Of a DNA stretch of 6,922 nt, positions 1 to 5,619 are shown one piece after another. Under the pieces are notes generated by a model. It did no database searches. It saw only the letters and a program-made list of their open reading frames with translations, and was not told where the DNA came from. This DNA is from Cycloclasticus sp. (GTDB lineage Bacteria > Pseudomonadota > Gammaproteobacteria > Methylococcales > Cycloclasticaceae): NCBI GenBank assembly GCA_016764415.1, contig JAESRY010000103.1, forward strand, positions 1 to 6,922, read 5' to 3'. The number at the start of each line of letters is the position of its first letter. The first letter of the stretch is position 1. A program made the position numbers and the translations under genes.

Positions 1-321
1 ACTTAAAACCAGGATGATGATGAGCGGTGCCGTCCAGATAATCGTCTCAAGCGTTGCTGAATGATGCCAATCAGGTTCGTATGTTGCGTCCTTATTCGAT
101 GCGCGATATTTCCAAGCAAACCAGATGGTGAGAAAAATAACTGGAACGATGACAATTAACATCAGCCAAGTTGAAATAGTAATAAGAAACGCTTCTTGTT
201 TTGCAATATCGCCATACGGGTTCATAACCACCCAGTCGCAGCCGGATAGCATTAATGTACTCAAGACTAATAAGCACTTTGAGATAAACGTATTTTTAAT
301 CGAAAACAACTTTATTCCCAT
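1..321 (-). CDS. cyoA: Cytochrome bo3 ubiquinol oxidase subunit II, N-terminal part (3' end outside window)
   Basis: Subunit II of the heme-copper quinol oxidase that oxidises ubiquinol, reduces O2 to water and pumps protons at the inner membrane. Read on the minus strand from the ATG at 321, the frame stays open for 107 codons to the window edge. Residues 1-27 form a lipoprotein signal with lipobox LSGC, so Cys28 would be lipidated, as in E. coli CyoA. A first membrane segment lies at about 47-70 and is followed by KYRASNKDA (71-79) and the WHHS / LETIIWTAP stretch (85-99), which is diagnostic of CyoA rather than of cytochrome c oxidase subunit II. A second membrane segment begins at about 97. 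An in-frame TAA lies 9 bp upstream of the ATG, which fixes the start; no clear Shine-Dalgarno sequence is seen. The gene is divergent from the MFS gene. The rest of the cyo operon is presumably to the left but cannot be seen. Family assignment is firm. Confidence 0.93.
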   Translation of the reverse strand, partial: MGIKLFSIKNTFISKCLLVLSTLMLSGCDWVVMNPYGDIAKQEAFLITISTWLMLIVIVPVIFLTIWFAWKYRASNKDATYEPDWHHSATLETIIWTAPLIIILVLS

Positions 322-348
322 GTAGATTTTTTATCAGTTAGCCCAAAG

Positions 349-460
349 TAGTTTGGCATTGCTTAATGCGAAGGAGAGAAACTATATGAAATATTATATT
401 ACATAATTTTCGTTGAAACGGCCAAACTAATGATTAAGTTATTATCATAAAACAGCCAAA
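349..460. repeat. Three GCCAAA-core motifs in the cyoA/MFS divergent region
   Basis: TAGTTTGGC at 349-357 is an exact inverted copy of GCCAAACTA at 421-429. A second pair is direct: AAACGGCCAAA at 416-426 and AAACAGCCAAA at 450-460, with one mismatch in 11 and 34 bp apart. All three lie between the two divergent starts, flank the candidate cyoA -10, and the last sits just before the candidate MFS promoter. This is the expected layout for a regulator controlling both genes. I do not recognise the motif as a known box; the operator role is inferred. Confidence 0.4.
393..398 (-). promoter_or_regulatory. Candidate -10 element for cyoA
   Basis: The minus strand reads TATAAT, a perfect sigma70 -10, which would start transcription near 386 and give a leader of about 65 nt before cyoA. 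The matching -35 position (about 416-421, CCGTTT on the minus strand) is poor, so the promoter may need an activator. It lies between the inverted GCCAAA-type motifs at 349-357 and 421-429. The region is AT-rich, so a chance match is possible. Confidence 0.35.
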
Positions 461-462
461 GC

Positions 463-489
463 TTGGTGCATGAATAACGAATCTAGAAT
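463..489 (+). promoter_or_regulatory. Weak candidate promoter for the MFS gene
   Basis: TAGAAT at 484-489 matches five of six -10 positions, with TTGGTG at 463-468 as a possible -35 at a short 15-bp spacing. It would start transcription near 496 and leave a leader of about 30 nt. The GCCAAA motif at 450-460 lies immediately upstream. No better pair was found on this strand in the interval 322-526. Confidence 0.25.
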
Positions 490-526
490 ATCATTAAAGA
501 CAAATGACAGAAGCTAGAGCATTGCG

Positions 527-1825
527 ATGAATACAAATACAGACATTGAGCATGATGATTTGGATCCAGCTTACTCAGAGGTATTAAGGCCTCATGAAAT
601 AGTCTCGACCGTTATTATGACGCGGGTGTCAGAGTACTTTGGCTTCTTCGTTTTCGCTATAGCTTGTGCATTGGTTTTTCCCAAAGTTTTTTTCCCAAAT
701 TATGACTTGGTGACAGCCACAATCATCTCATTTTCTGTATTCTCACTCGCGTTTCTCGCCCGACCTTTTTCACGATTAGTTTTCGGCCAATTGGAAAAGC
801 AAATGGGTCGGGGAATCAGAATTACCGTATCAGTGTTCTTGTTAGGCGCCTCTACCATTATTATTGGCTTTATTCCAGGCTATGAAGAGATTGGCATTAT
901 CGCGCCAATAGTGCTTTGTATTGCGCGTATTGGGCAGGGTATTGGTTCGGGCGGTTCTGCAGACGGTCTACCGATGATTATGATGATGAATGCAGACGAA
1001 GATAAAAGGGGGCGTTATGCGATGGTTCCTCAATTAGGCGCGCCTATTGGGTTTGCTATTGCAGCTGCAATTTATTACGTGTTAACAGAGTACCTAACAC
1101 CTGTGGAGTTCTTTGACTGGGGATGGCGGTTCCCTTTTATTGTTGTACTGTCATTGCAAGTGGTGGCGCTGTTTACTCGCTTACGCTTGGTTCAAACGGA
1201 AGGCTACAACAATGCAGTTAAACACCATCTTTTGCGTGCAACGCCAGCGTTAGAGGTTATAAAAGGTCATTGGCGAGATATTATTCTGGCTACTTATTTA
1301 CCATTGGCTTCGTTTACGTTATTACACATAATTACTATTTTTCCACTTGGGTACATAAAAATATTTTCTGAACTATCGCCTTCGGACGTGCTATTTGTTC
1401 AAGTTATTGGTGCTGTGGTGGCGACATTAACGTGTGTTCTGTCGGGTTTTTTGTCCGATCGTTTTGGGCGTCGCCCCTTTTTGGTCATTGTTATTGTAAT
1501 GGTTGGGCTTCTTAGTTTTTTTGTGAGTAGTTTGTCGAGCAATCTTTGGCCGTTTATCTTGACTGGTTTCGCGTTATTTGGATTTTGTTTTGGGCAATCA
1601 AGCAGTACATTGCCACATCGGTTCGAGAAAGAGTATCGTTACACGGCGGTATTGATCAGTACGGATTTAAGCTGGGTATTCGGAGCAGCATTCGCACCTG
1701 TTATCGCCATTAGCTTAGCTGTTTGGTTTGGACTTGAGTTTGCTGGCTATTACTTGCTATCTGGCGTGCTTGCTACACTGTTTGCGCTTTATCTCGCGAA
1801 GCCGAAGTCTTTTACTGATGACTGA
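527..1825 (+). CDS. MFS transporter, metabolite:H+ symporter (MHS/ProP-ShiA) type, substrate unknown
   Basis: Inner-membrane secondary transporter of 432 residues with about 12 hydrophobic segments (roughly 31-54, 62-80, 97-140 as two, 165-187, 199-217, 252-275, 286-308, 317-358 as two, 372-393, 397-420). Hallmarks of the MHS branch are the WGWRFPF motif (198-204) before TM6, the QLGAP motif (169-173) in TM5, and an intact loop 8-9 motif SDRFGRR (310-316). The equivalent loop 2-3 motif is degenerate: after RPFSRLVFG (79-87) it reads LEKQMGRG instead of a GDRxGRR-like sequence. The TM4-5 signature usually read as GGE is GGS (142-144). MHS members import organic acids, osmolytes or shikimate with protons, but these changes mean no substrate can be assigned. 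An in-frame TAG at 515-517 fixes the ATG at 527; the Shine-Dalgarno sequence is weak. It is divergent from cyoA. Its last 40 codons recur as a relic behind pntB. Confidence 0.85.
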   Translation: MNTNTDIEHDDLDPAYSEVLRPHEIVSTVIMTRVSEYFGFFVFAIACALVFPKVFFPNYDLVTATIISFSVFSLAFLARPFSRLVFGQLEKQMGRGIRITVSVFLLGASTIIIGFIPGYEEIGIIAPIVLCIARIGQGIGSGGSADGLPMIMMMNADEDKRGRYAMVPQLGAPIGFAIAAAIYYVLTEYLTPVEFFDWGWRFPFIVVLSLQVVALFTRLRLVQTEGYNNAVKHHLLRATPALEVIKGHWRDIILATYLPLASFTLLHIITIFPLGYIKIFSELSPSDVLFVQVIGAVVATLTCVLSGFLSDRFGRRPFLVIVIVMVGLLSFFVSSLSSNLWPFILTGFALFGFCFGQSSSTLPHRFEKEYRYTAVLISTDLSWVFGAAFAPVIAISLAVWFGLEFAGYYLLSGVLATLFALYLAKPKSFTDD

Positions 1826-2025
1826 TTTTTAAAACAGGCTATACAAAGCGTTTATTTGAGCCATACGATTTTAACGACTTAAAACATAGCTTATCCATCA
1901 ATAATAAAGCAACGATTCCTTTTGCTGCGTGTAAAATAAAAATTTTGGTTGATAGAAGTATTCTATTAGGTTCATTTAAGAGAGATGGTGACCCTAATCG
2001 ATTATAAAACTTGGAGAGAAGTAAA
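1826..2025. other. Leader region between the MFS gene and pntA
   Basis: This is 200 bp of AT-rich non-coding DNA. I see no convincing terminator for the MFS gene and no good -35/-10 pair for pntA. TAAAAT at 1932-1937 is a passable -10 but has no -35 partner, and TTGATA at 1949-1954 has no -10 partner at 16-18 bp. The only strong structure is the dyad at 1952-1966, listed separately. Confidence 0.5.
1952..1966. promoter_or_regulatory. Perfect dyad ATAGAA-GTA-TTCTAT upstream of pntA
   Basis: Two exact 6-bp arms around a 3-bp centre lie 60 bp before the pntA start. The position and symmetry suit a dimeric repressor or activator site. It overlaps the only TTGATA in the leader. It matches no operator I recognise, and a dyad this size can arise by chance in AT-rich DNA. 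Confidence 0.3.
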
Positions 2026-3585
2026 ATGAAAATTGGTGTGCCAAAAGAAATACAAGATGGTGAGAAACGCGTTGCGTTAACACCTGATGTAGCAACTCAA
2101 ATAATGAAACTCGGCTTCGATGTTGCGATGGAAGCCTGCGCGGGCAAAGCCGCTAATTTTGATGACGAGCTGTACAGTAATATTGGTGTTGAGATAATTG
2201 AAGACCCACAAACGTTGTGGACGTCATCAGATATTTTAATCATGGTTCGCCCACCTAAACAACACCCTGAGCTTGGGTTCTATGGCATTGAGCTACTCAA
2301 GGAGCACCAGACGTTGATTAGTTTTTTGTATCCAGCGCAAAATGAGGAGATGCTGAAAGAGCTCGCTGCTCGCGGAGTAACCGCACTAGCAATGGACAGT
2401 ATTCCACGTATTTCACGTGCTCAAAAGATGGATGCCTTAAGCTCAATGGCAAACATTGCCGGTTACCGCGCAATTATTGAGGCCGCCCAACATTTTGGGC
2501 GTTTCTTTACGGGGCAAATTACCGCCGCTGGGAAAATACCACCGGCTAAAGTTCTTGTTATTGGTGCGGGTGTTGCCGGCTTGTCTGCGATTGGTACTGC
2601 TAAAAGCATGGGTGCGATTGTACGTGCCTTTGATACTCGTCCTGAAGTGAAAGAACAAGTGGAAAGCATGGATGCTGAGTTCCTAATGCTTGAATTTAAT
2701 GAGGAAGATGGTTCAGGTGAAGGCGGTTATGCCAAAACCATGAGCCCTGAGTTCATCAAAGCAGAGATGGATTTGTTTGCCTCTCAAGCAGCTGAGGTTG
2801 ATATTATTGTTACCACTGCCTTGATCCCAGGCAGACCGGCACCGGAGTTAATTACCGAGCGCATGGTTGCTAATATGAAACCCGGTAGTGTGATTGTTGA
2901 CTTGGCTGCCGAAGCGGGAGGTAACTGCAAGCTGACGGAAGAGAATAAAGTAGTCGTTAAACACGGTGTTACCTTAATTGGATATACCAACCTACCCAGC
3001 CGGCTTGCTGCACAATCTAGCCAACTGTATGCAACAAATTTACGTCATTTGTTAACCGATTTGTGCCCTGAAAAAGACGGCACCATTGACGTCAACATGG
3101 ACGATGAAGTAATTCGTGGTGCAACCGTAGTGAAAGAAGGCCATATTACGTGGCCACCACCTGCACCTGTTATTTCTAGAGCACCCAAGGCAGACATTGG
3201 TATTAAAGCTGATGCGCAAGTGGTTGAAGAAGAAAAGAAAGCGCACCCGTTTGCATTTTTAATTCCTCTTGTTGTGTGCGCCCTGGCACTGTTTGGCTTA
3301 GGCAGTGTGGCTCCAGCTGCGTTTATTGGTCACTTAACGGTATTTACCCTGTCGTGTTTTATTGGTTACATGGTCATATGGGGTGTTTCACACTCATTGC
3401 ATACCCCGTTAATGAGCCTGACGAATGCGATTAGTAGCATCATTGTGATTGGCGCAATAATTCAAATATCAAGTGACAGCCCGCTCGTGATTGCCTTAGC
3501 AACCTTGTCTGTCTTTATTGCCAGTATCAATATTGTCGGTGGTTTTGCGGTTACCCAGCGCATGCTGCGGATGTTTAGGAAATAA
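2026..3585 (+). CDS. pntA: NAD(P) transhydrogenase subunit alpha (proton-translocating)
   Basis: With PntB it forms the inner-membrane enzyme that passes hydride from NADH to NADP+, driven by the proton gradient, and so supplies NADPH. At 519 residues (E. coli 510) it has the full bacterial alpha layout. Domain I (NAD(H)-binding, about 1-380) includes KRVALTP (14-20), the AMDSVPR-like and SRAQ segments, TGQITAAGK, the Rossmann loop GAGVAGL (180-186) and [10 protein letters not shown] charged linker follows (about 380-407), then four membrane segments (about 409-429, 432-455, 466-483, 488-508), ending in QRMLRMFRK as in E. coli. I chose ATG 2026, which opens MKIGVPKE and has GGAGAG at 2013-2018, 7 nt upstream; an in-frame TTG at 2011 would add five residues and overlap that ribosome site. 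pntB follows after 11 bp, so the two are co-transcribed. No missing catalytic segment was seen. Confidence 0.97.
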   Translation: MKIGVPKEIQDGEKRVALTPDVATQIMKLGFDVAMEACAGKAANFDDELYSNIGVEIIEDPQTLWTSSDILIMVRPPKQHPELGFYGIELLKEHQTLISFLYPAQNEEMLKELAARGVTALAMDSIPRISRAQKMDALSSMANIAGYRAIIEAAQHFGRFFTGQITAAGKIPPAKVLVIGAGVAGLSAIGTAKSMGAIVRAFDTRPEVKEQVESMDAEFLMLEFNEEDGSGEGGYAKTMSPEFIKAEMDLFASQAAEVDIIVTTALIPGRPAPELITERMVANMKPGSVIVDLAAEAGGNCKLTEENKVVVKHGVTLIGYTNLPSRLAAQSSQLYATNLRHLLTDLCPEKDGTIDVNMDDEVIRGATVVKEGHITWPPPAPVISRAPKADIGIKADAQVVEEEKKAHPFAFLIPLVVCALALFGLGSVAPAAFIGHLTVFTLSCFIGYMVIWGVSHSLHTPLMSLTNAISSIIVIGAIIQISSDSPLVIALATLSVFIASINIVGGFAVTQRMLRMFRK

Positions 3586-3596
3586 GGATAATTATT

Positions 3597-5000
3597 ATGA
3601 GTTCAGGTGTAATTACAGCTTCATATATTGGTGCGAGCGCACTGTTCATTTTGGCCCTGGCGGGTTTAAGTCATCAGGAAACAGCACGTCGTGGTAATTT
3701 CTACGGGATGTTAGGCATGGGCATTGCGCTGGTGGTGACTATCTTCGGTGTGGTTACCGATAACCATGAGTTTTTAATCGCTGGGGTTGTTGTCGGTGGT
3801 TATATTGGTTGGGTTTTGGCAAAACGTGTTGAGATGACCCATATGCCAGAGTTGGTCGCTATGCTTCACAGCATGGTCGGTTTGGCGGCGGTGTTTGTCG
3901 GTTATGCCAACGCATTAGATCATTCTGCAACAATGATAGGCATTGAAAAAACGATTCATGATGTTGAGACCTATATTGGTATTTTAATTGGTGCAATCAC
4001 CCTTTCTGGTTCGATTGCTGCGTATTTAAAACTGAGTGCAAAAATCAGTGGTAGGCCATTGCAGTTACCGGGGCGGCATTTATTTAACCTAGGGTTATTG
4101 ATTGCGGCTATTTGGTTAGCATTTTTATACGTAGATCAATCCGCTGCCGGTGGTGGTTTGAGTATCTTAATACTGATGACAATTATTGCGTTGATGTTTG
4201 GTGTGCACATGGTGATCGCTATTGGTGGCGCAGATATGCCCGTGGTTGTTTCTATGTTGAACAGCTACTCTGGTTGGGCTGCAGCAGCAATGGGTTTTAT
4301 GCTGGGCAACGATCTGTTGATTGTGGTTGGCGCACTCGTCGGCAGCAGTGGCGCGATTCTTAGTTACATTATGTGTAAGGCGATGAACCGCAAATTTGTG
4401 AACGTGATCTTAGGCGGTTTGGGTTCCAAGTCAACATCAGCAGGCCCTGCTGGCGCCACAGGTGATGTTGGTGATGTCAGTCAAATTCAGCCTGAAGAAG
4501 CAGCGCATTTGTTGGAAAGTGCAAAAGAAGTAATGATTATCCCAGGCTACGGTATGGCGGTGGCGCAAGCGCAACATATTGTGTATGAAATAACCAAGAA
4601 GCTACGCGACAAGGGTGTCAATGTACGTTTTGGCATCCATCCGGTTGCTGGTCGTATGCCAGGTCATATGAATGTGTTATTGGCAGAAGCAAAAGTGCCT
4701 TATGACATTGTGTATGAAATGGATGAAGTGAACCCTGACTTCCCCAATGTGGACGTGTCGGTGGTGATTGGGGCCAATGATATTGTGAACCCTGCAGCAC
4801 AAGATGTAGCAGACAGCCCTATTGCGGGCATGCCGGTATTAGAACCGTGGAAGGGCAAGACCACTATCGTACTGAAACGTGGCATGAGTGCAGGGTATGC
4901 CGGTGTTGATAACCCGCTTTTCTATAAAGAAAACACGCGGATGTTATTTGGTGATGCAAAAGACAGCGTAGATGAGGTGTTGAAGTTTCTGAATAAGTAA
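3597..5000 (+). CDS. pntB: NAD(P) transhydrogenase subunit beta (proton-translocating)
   Basis: The beta subunit carries most of the proton channel and the NADP(H)-binding domain III. At 467 residues (E. coli 462) it has about nine membrane segments in residues 1-270, a Gly/Ala-rich hinge at about 279-297, then domain III. Residues known from E. coli work are kept at the same numbers: His91 (in LHSMVGLAA), Asp213 (GGADMP) and Asn222 (MLNSYSGW), all in the proton path. In domain III the NADP site shows [10 protein letters not shown] (317-326), [16 protein letters not shown] with Asp395 (E. coli Asp392), and [10 protein letters not shown] (427-436). The enzyme should therefore be active. The ATG has AAGGA at 3584-3588, 8 nt upstream, overlapping the pntA stop. 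No hairpin terminator is visible after the TAA; the MFS relic begins 28 bp later. Confidence 0.97.
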   Translation: MSSGVITASYIGASALFILALAGLSHQETARRGNFYGMLGMGIALVVTIFGVVTDNHEFLIAGVVVGGYIGWVLAKRVEMTHMPELVAMLHSMVGLAAVFVGYANALDHSATMIGIEKTIHDVETYIGILIGAITLSGSIAAYLKLSAKISGRPLQLPGRHLFNLGLLIAAIWLAFLYVDQSAAGGGLSILILMTIIALMFGVHMVIAIGGADMPVVVSMLNSYSGWAAAAMGFMLGNDLLIVVGALVGSSGAILSYIMCKAMNRKFVNVILGGLGSKSTSAGPAGATGDVGDVSQIQPEEAAHLLESAKEVMIIPGYGMAVAQAQHIVYEITKKLRDKGVNVRFGIHPVAGRMPGHMNVLLAEAKVPYDIVYEMDEVNPDFPNVDVSVVIGANDIVNPAAQDVADSPIAGMPVLEPWKGKTTIVLKRGMSAGYAGVDNPLFYKENTRMLFGDAKDSVDEVLKFLNK

Positions 5001-5028
5001 CTCTGAGTTGCTTAGCATTATTATTGGG

Positions 5029-5154
5029 CCCCTTATCGCTATTAGCTTAGCTGTTTGGTTCGGGCTTGAGTTTTCAGGTTATTACTTGCTATCGGGTGTG
5101 CTTGCTACATTGTTCGCGCTTTATATCGCGAAGCCGAAAGTCTTTTACTGATGA
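5029..5154 (+). pseudogene. Relic of the 3' end of an MFS transporter gene, second copy of the 527-1825 gene tail
   Basis: Positions 5033-5154 align with 1701-1821, the end of the complete MFS gene, with 11 mismatches in 121 aligned bases and one extra A at about 5137-5139. In the MFS frame it reads P-L-I-A-I-S-L-A-V-W-F-G onward to AKPK, then the extra A shifts the frame to VFY and a stop at 5148-5150. It has no ATG, and identity to the intact gene fades upstream of 5029, so only about 40 codons remain. A weak resemblance may continue back to about 5014 (SIIIGP against AAFAP), which would place a deletion point close behind pntB. Eight of the 11 differences are synonymous. It lies in the same orientation as pntAB and the intact MFS gene, so pntAB sits between the whole gene and this tail. 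It is almost certainly non-functional. Confidence 0.88.
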
Positions 5155-5161
5155 TTTAGCA

Positions 5162-5190
5162 TTGACTTAGACATTAAGCATAACTATTAT
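5162..5190 (+). promoter_or_regulatory. Near-consensus sigma70 promoter of the metal-efflux operon
   Basis: TTGACT (5162-5167) and TATTAT (5185-5190) are separated by exactly 17 bp, each one mismatch from consensus, giving a predicted start near 5197 and a leader of about 29 nt before the ATG at 5226. It begins only about 8 bp after the MFS relic. The 17-bp spacer argues against a MerR-type activated promoter, which uses 19-20 bp. A promoter this strong would normally need repression; see the dyad over its -10. Confidence 0.7.
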
Positions 5191-5203
5191 ATTAAAATAT
5201 AAT
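5186..5203. promoter_or_regulatory. AT-rich dyad over the -10 and start point, candidate operator
   Basis: The sequence is ATTATATT-AA-AATATAAT: perfect 8-bp arms around 2 bp. It overlaps the -10 (5185-5190) and the predicted start point (about 5197), where a bound repressor would block transcription. The downstream gene context makes a metal sensor plausible. The dyad is purely A/T, so chance symmetry is a real alternative, and no family is assigned. Confidence 0.35.
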
Positions 5204-5225
5204 TATTCCTAACTAATTTTCTTGC

Positions 5226-5537
5226 ATGCCTAAACACGCCGCTATTTTATTATTAGTACTCAGTATATTGAGTTACAGCAGTGTGTGGGCGATGCACAGT
5301 CATGAGGATATTGTTGGTCATCAGCAAAGCGTGTCACACTTAGGTGATTCGCAAAGTAACGAGTCAACGCATCAGTTAGATGACGATCATTGTTGTCATG
5401 CTAGCGTTCACTTATTAGGGTTGATAAATACTAGCTTTAGCACCCTATCTCCTGTCGTTCACACAGCTCAGGCTAATTATCACTTCTACCTTTTTTCATA
5501 CCATAACAGCCCACCTCAGCGTCCCCCGCTCGTTTAA
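5226..5537 (+). CDS. Small exported His/Cys-rich protein of a metal-efflux operon (CzcI-like position)
   Basis: This is a 103-residue protein. Residues 1-22 are a clear signal peptide (K3, a hydrophobic core 5-16, cleavage after VWA22), so it should act in the periplasm. The mature part is rich in metal ligands: H24, H26, H32, H38, H49, then D52-D53-D54-H55-C56-C57-H58 and H62, ending in a Pro-rich PPQRPP tail. Small exported proteins with a His/Cys cluster and such a tail commonly precede CzcC/CusC-type channels in heavy-metal RND operons, where CzcI-like proteins are thought to help sense or buffer metal; no function is shown here. The start is the first ATG after an in-frame TAA at 5214-5216. 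No Shine-Dalgarno sequence is seen, so translation may be weak. The promoter at 5162-5190 directly precedes it, and the TolC-like gene follows after 82 bp. The real-gene call is strong; the role is inferred from composition and context. Confidence 0.75.
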   Translation: MPKHAAILLLVLSILSYSSVWAMHSHEDIVGHQQSVSHLGDSQSNESTHQLDDDHCCHASVHLLGLINTSFSTLSPVVHTAQANYHFYLFSYHNSPPQRPPLV

Positions 5538-5570
5538 TTCCTAAAAATTATCGGCCATTGCCGGTTATCA

Positions 5571-5595
5571 AACACGGGTAAGCATCACTCGTGTT
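5571..5595 (+). terminator. Leader hairpin between the small His-rich gene and the TolC-like gene (possible attenuator)
   Basis: AACACGGGT (5571-5579) pairs with ACTCGTGTT (5587-5595), giving 9 bp with one G-U pair and a 7-nt loop, followed by a T-rich stretch at 5598-5608. A smaller hairpin (CGGC 5552-5555 with GCCG 5560-5563) lies just before it. The T-run is interrupted and starts with CG, so it looks like a leaky terminator or an RNA-processing stem that would lower downstream expression, not a full stop. The ribosome site of the next gene lies 14 nt beyond. Confidence 0.4.
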
Positions 5596-5619
5596 CGTTC
5601 TATTTTTATAGGAATTACA

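Noticed and set aside
92..325. Open frames on both strands overlapping the cyoA start region
   Set aside because: The minus-strand frame from 321 reads as CyoA with lipobox and KYRASN/WTAP motifs through to the window edge. The other two frames are shadows with no recognisable features.
2011..2025. TTG start for PntA five codons upstream
   Set aside because: It would place the start on top of the GGAGAG ribosome site. The ATG at 2026 gives the family's usual MKIGVPKE beginning.
2443..3246. Several 60-70 codon open frames on both strands inside pntA
   Set aside because: They lie wholly within a strongly conserved gene, lack ribosome sites and show no domain; they are by-products of pntA codon use.
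4112..4885. Open frames inside pntB on both strands
   Set aside because: Same reason: pntB is conserved across this entire stretch, and the frames have Trp/Arg-rich or low-sense translations.
4993..5150. Could the MFS relic be a functional small membrane protein started from TTG 5008?
   Set aside because: There is no ATG, no ribosome site and no promoter. The frame is interrupted relative to its parent, and the sequence is simply the last MFS helix.
5001..5160. Insertion sequence or phage attachment site as the cause of the MFS tail duplication
   Set aside because: No transposase, integrase, terminal inverted repeats or short target duplication is visible around pntAB. The repeat is a diverged gene end, not an exact att-like core.
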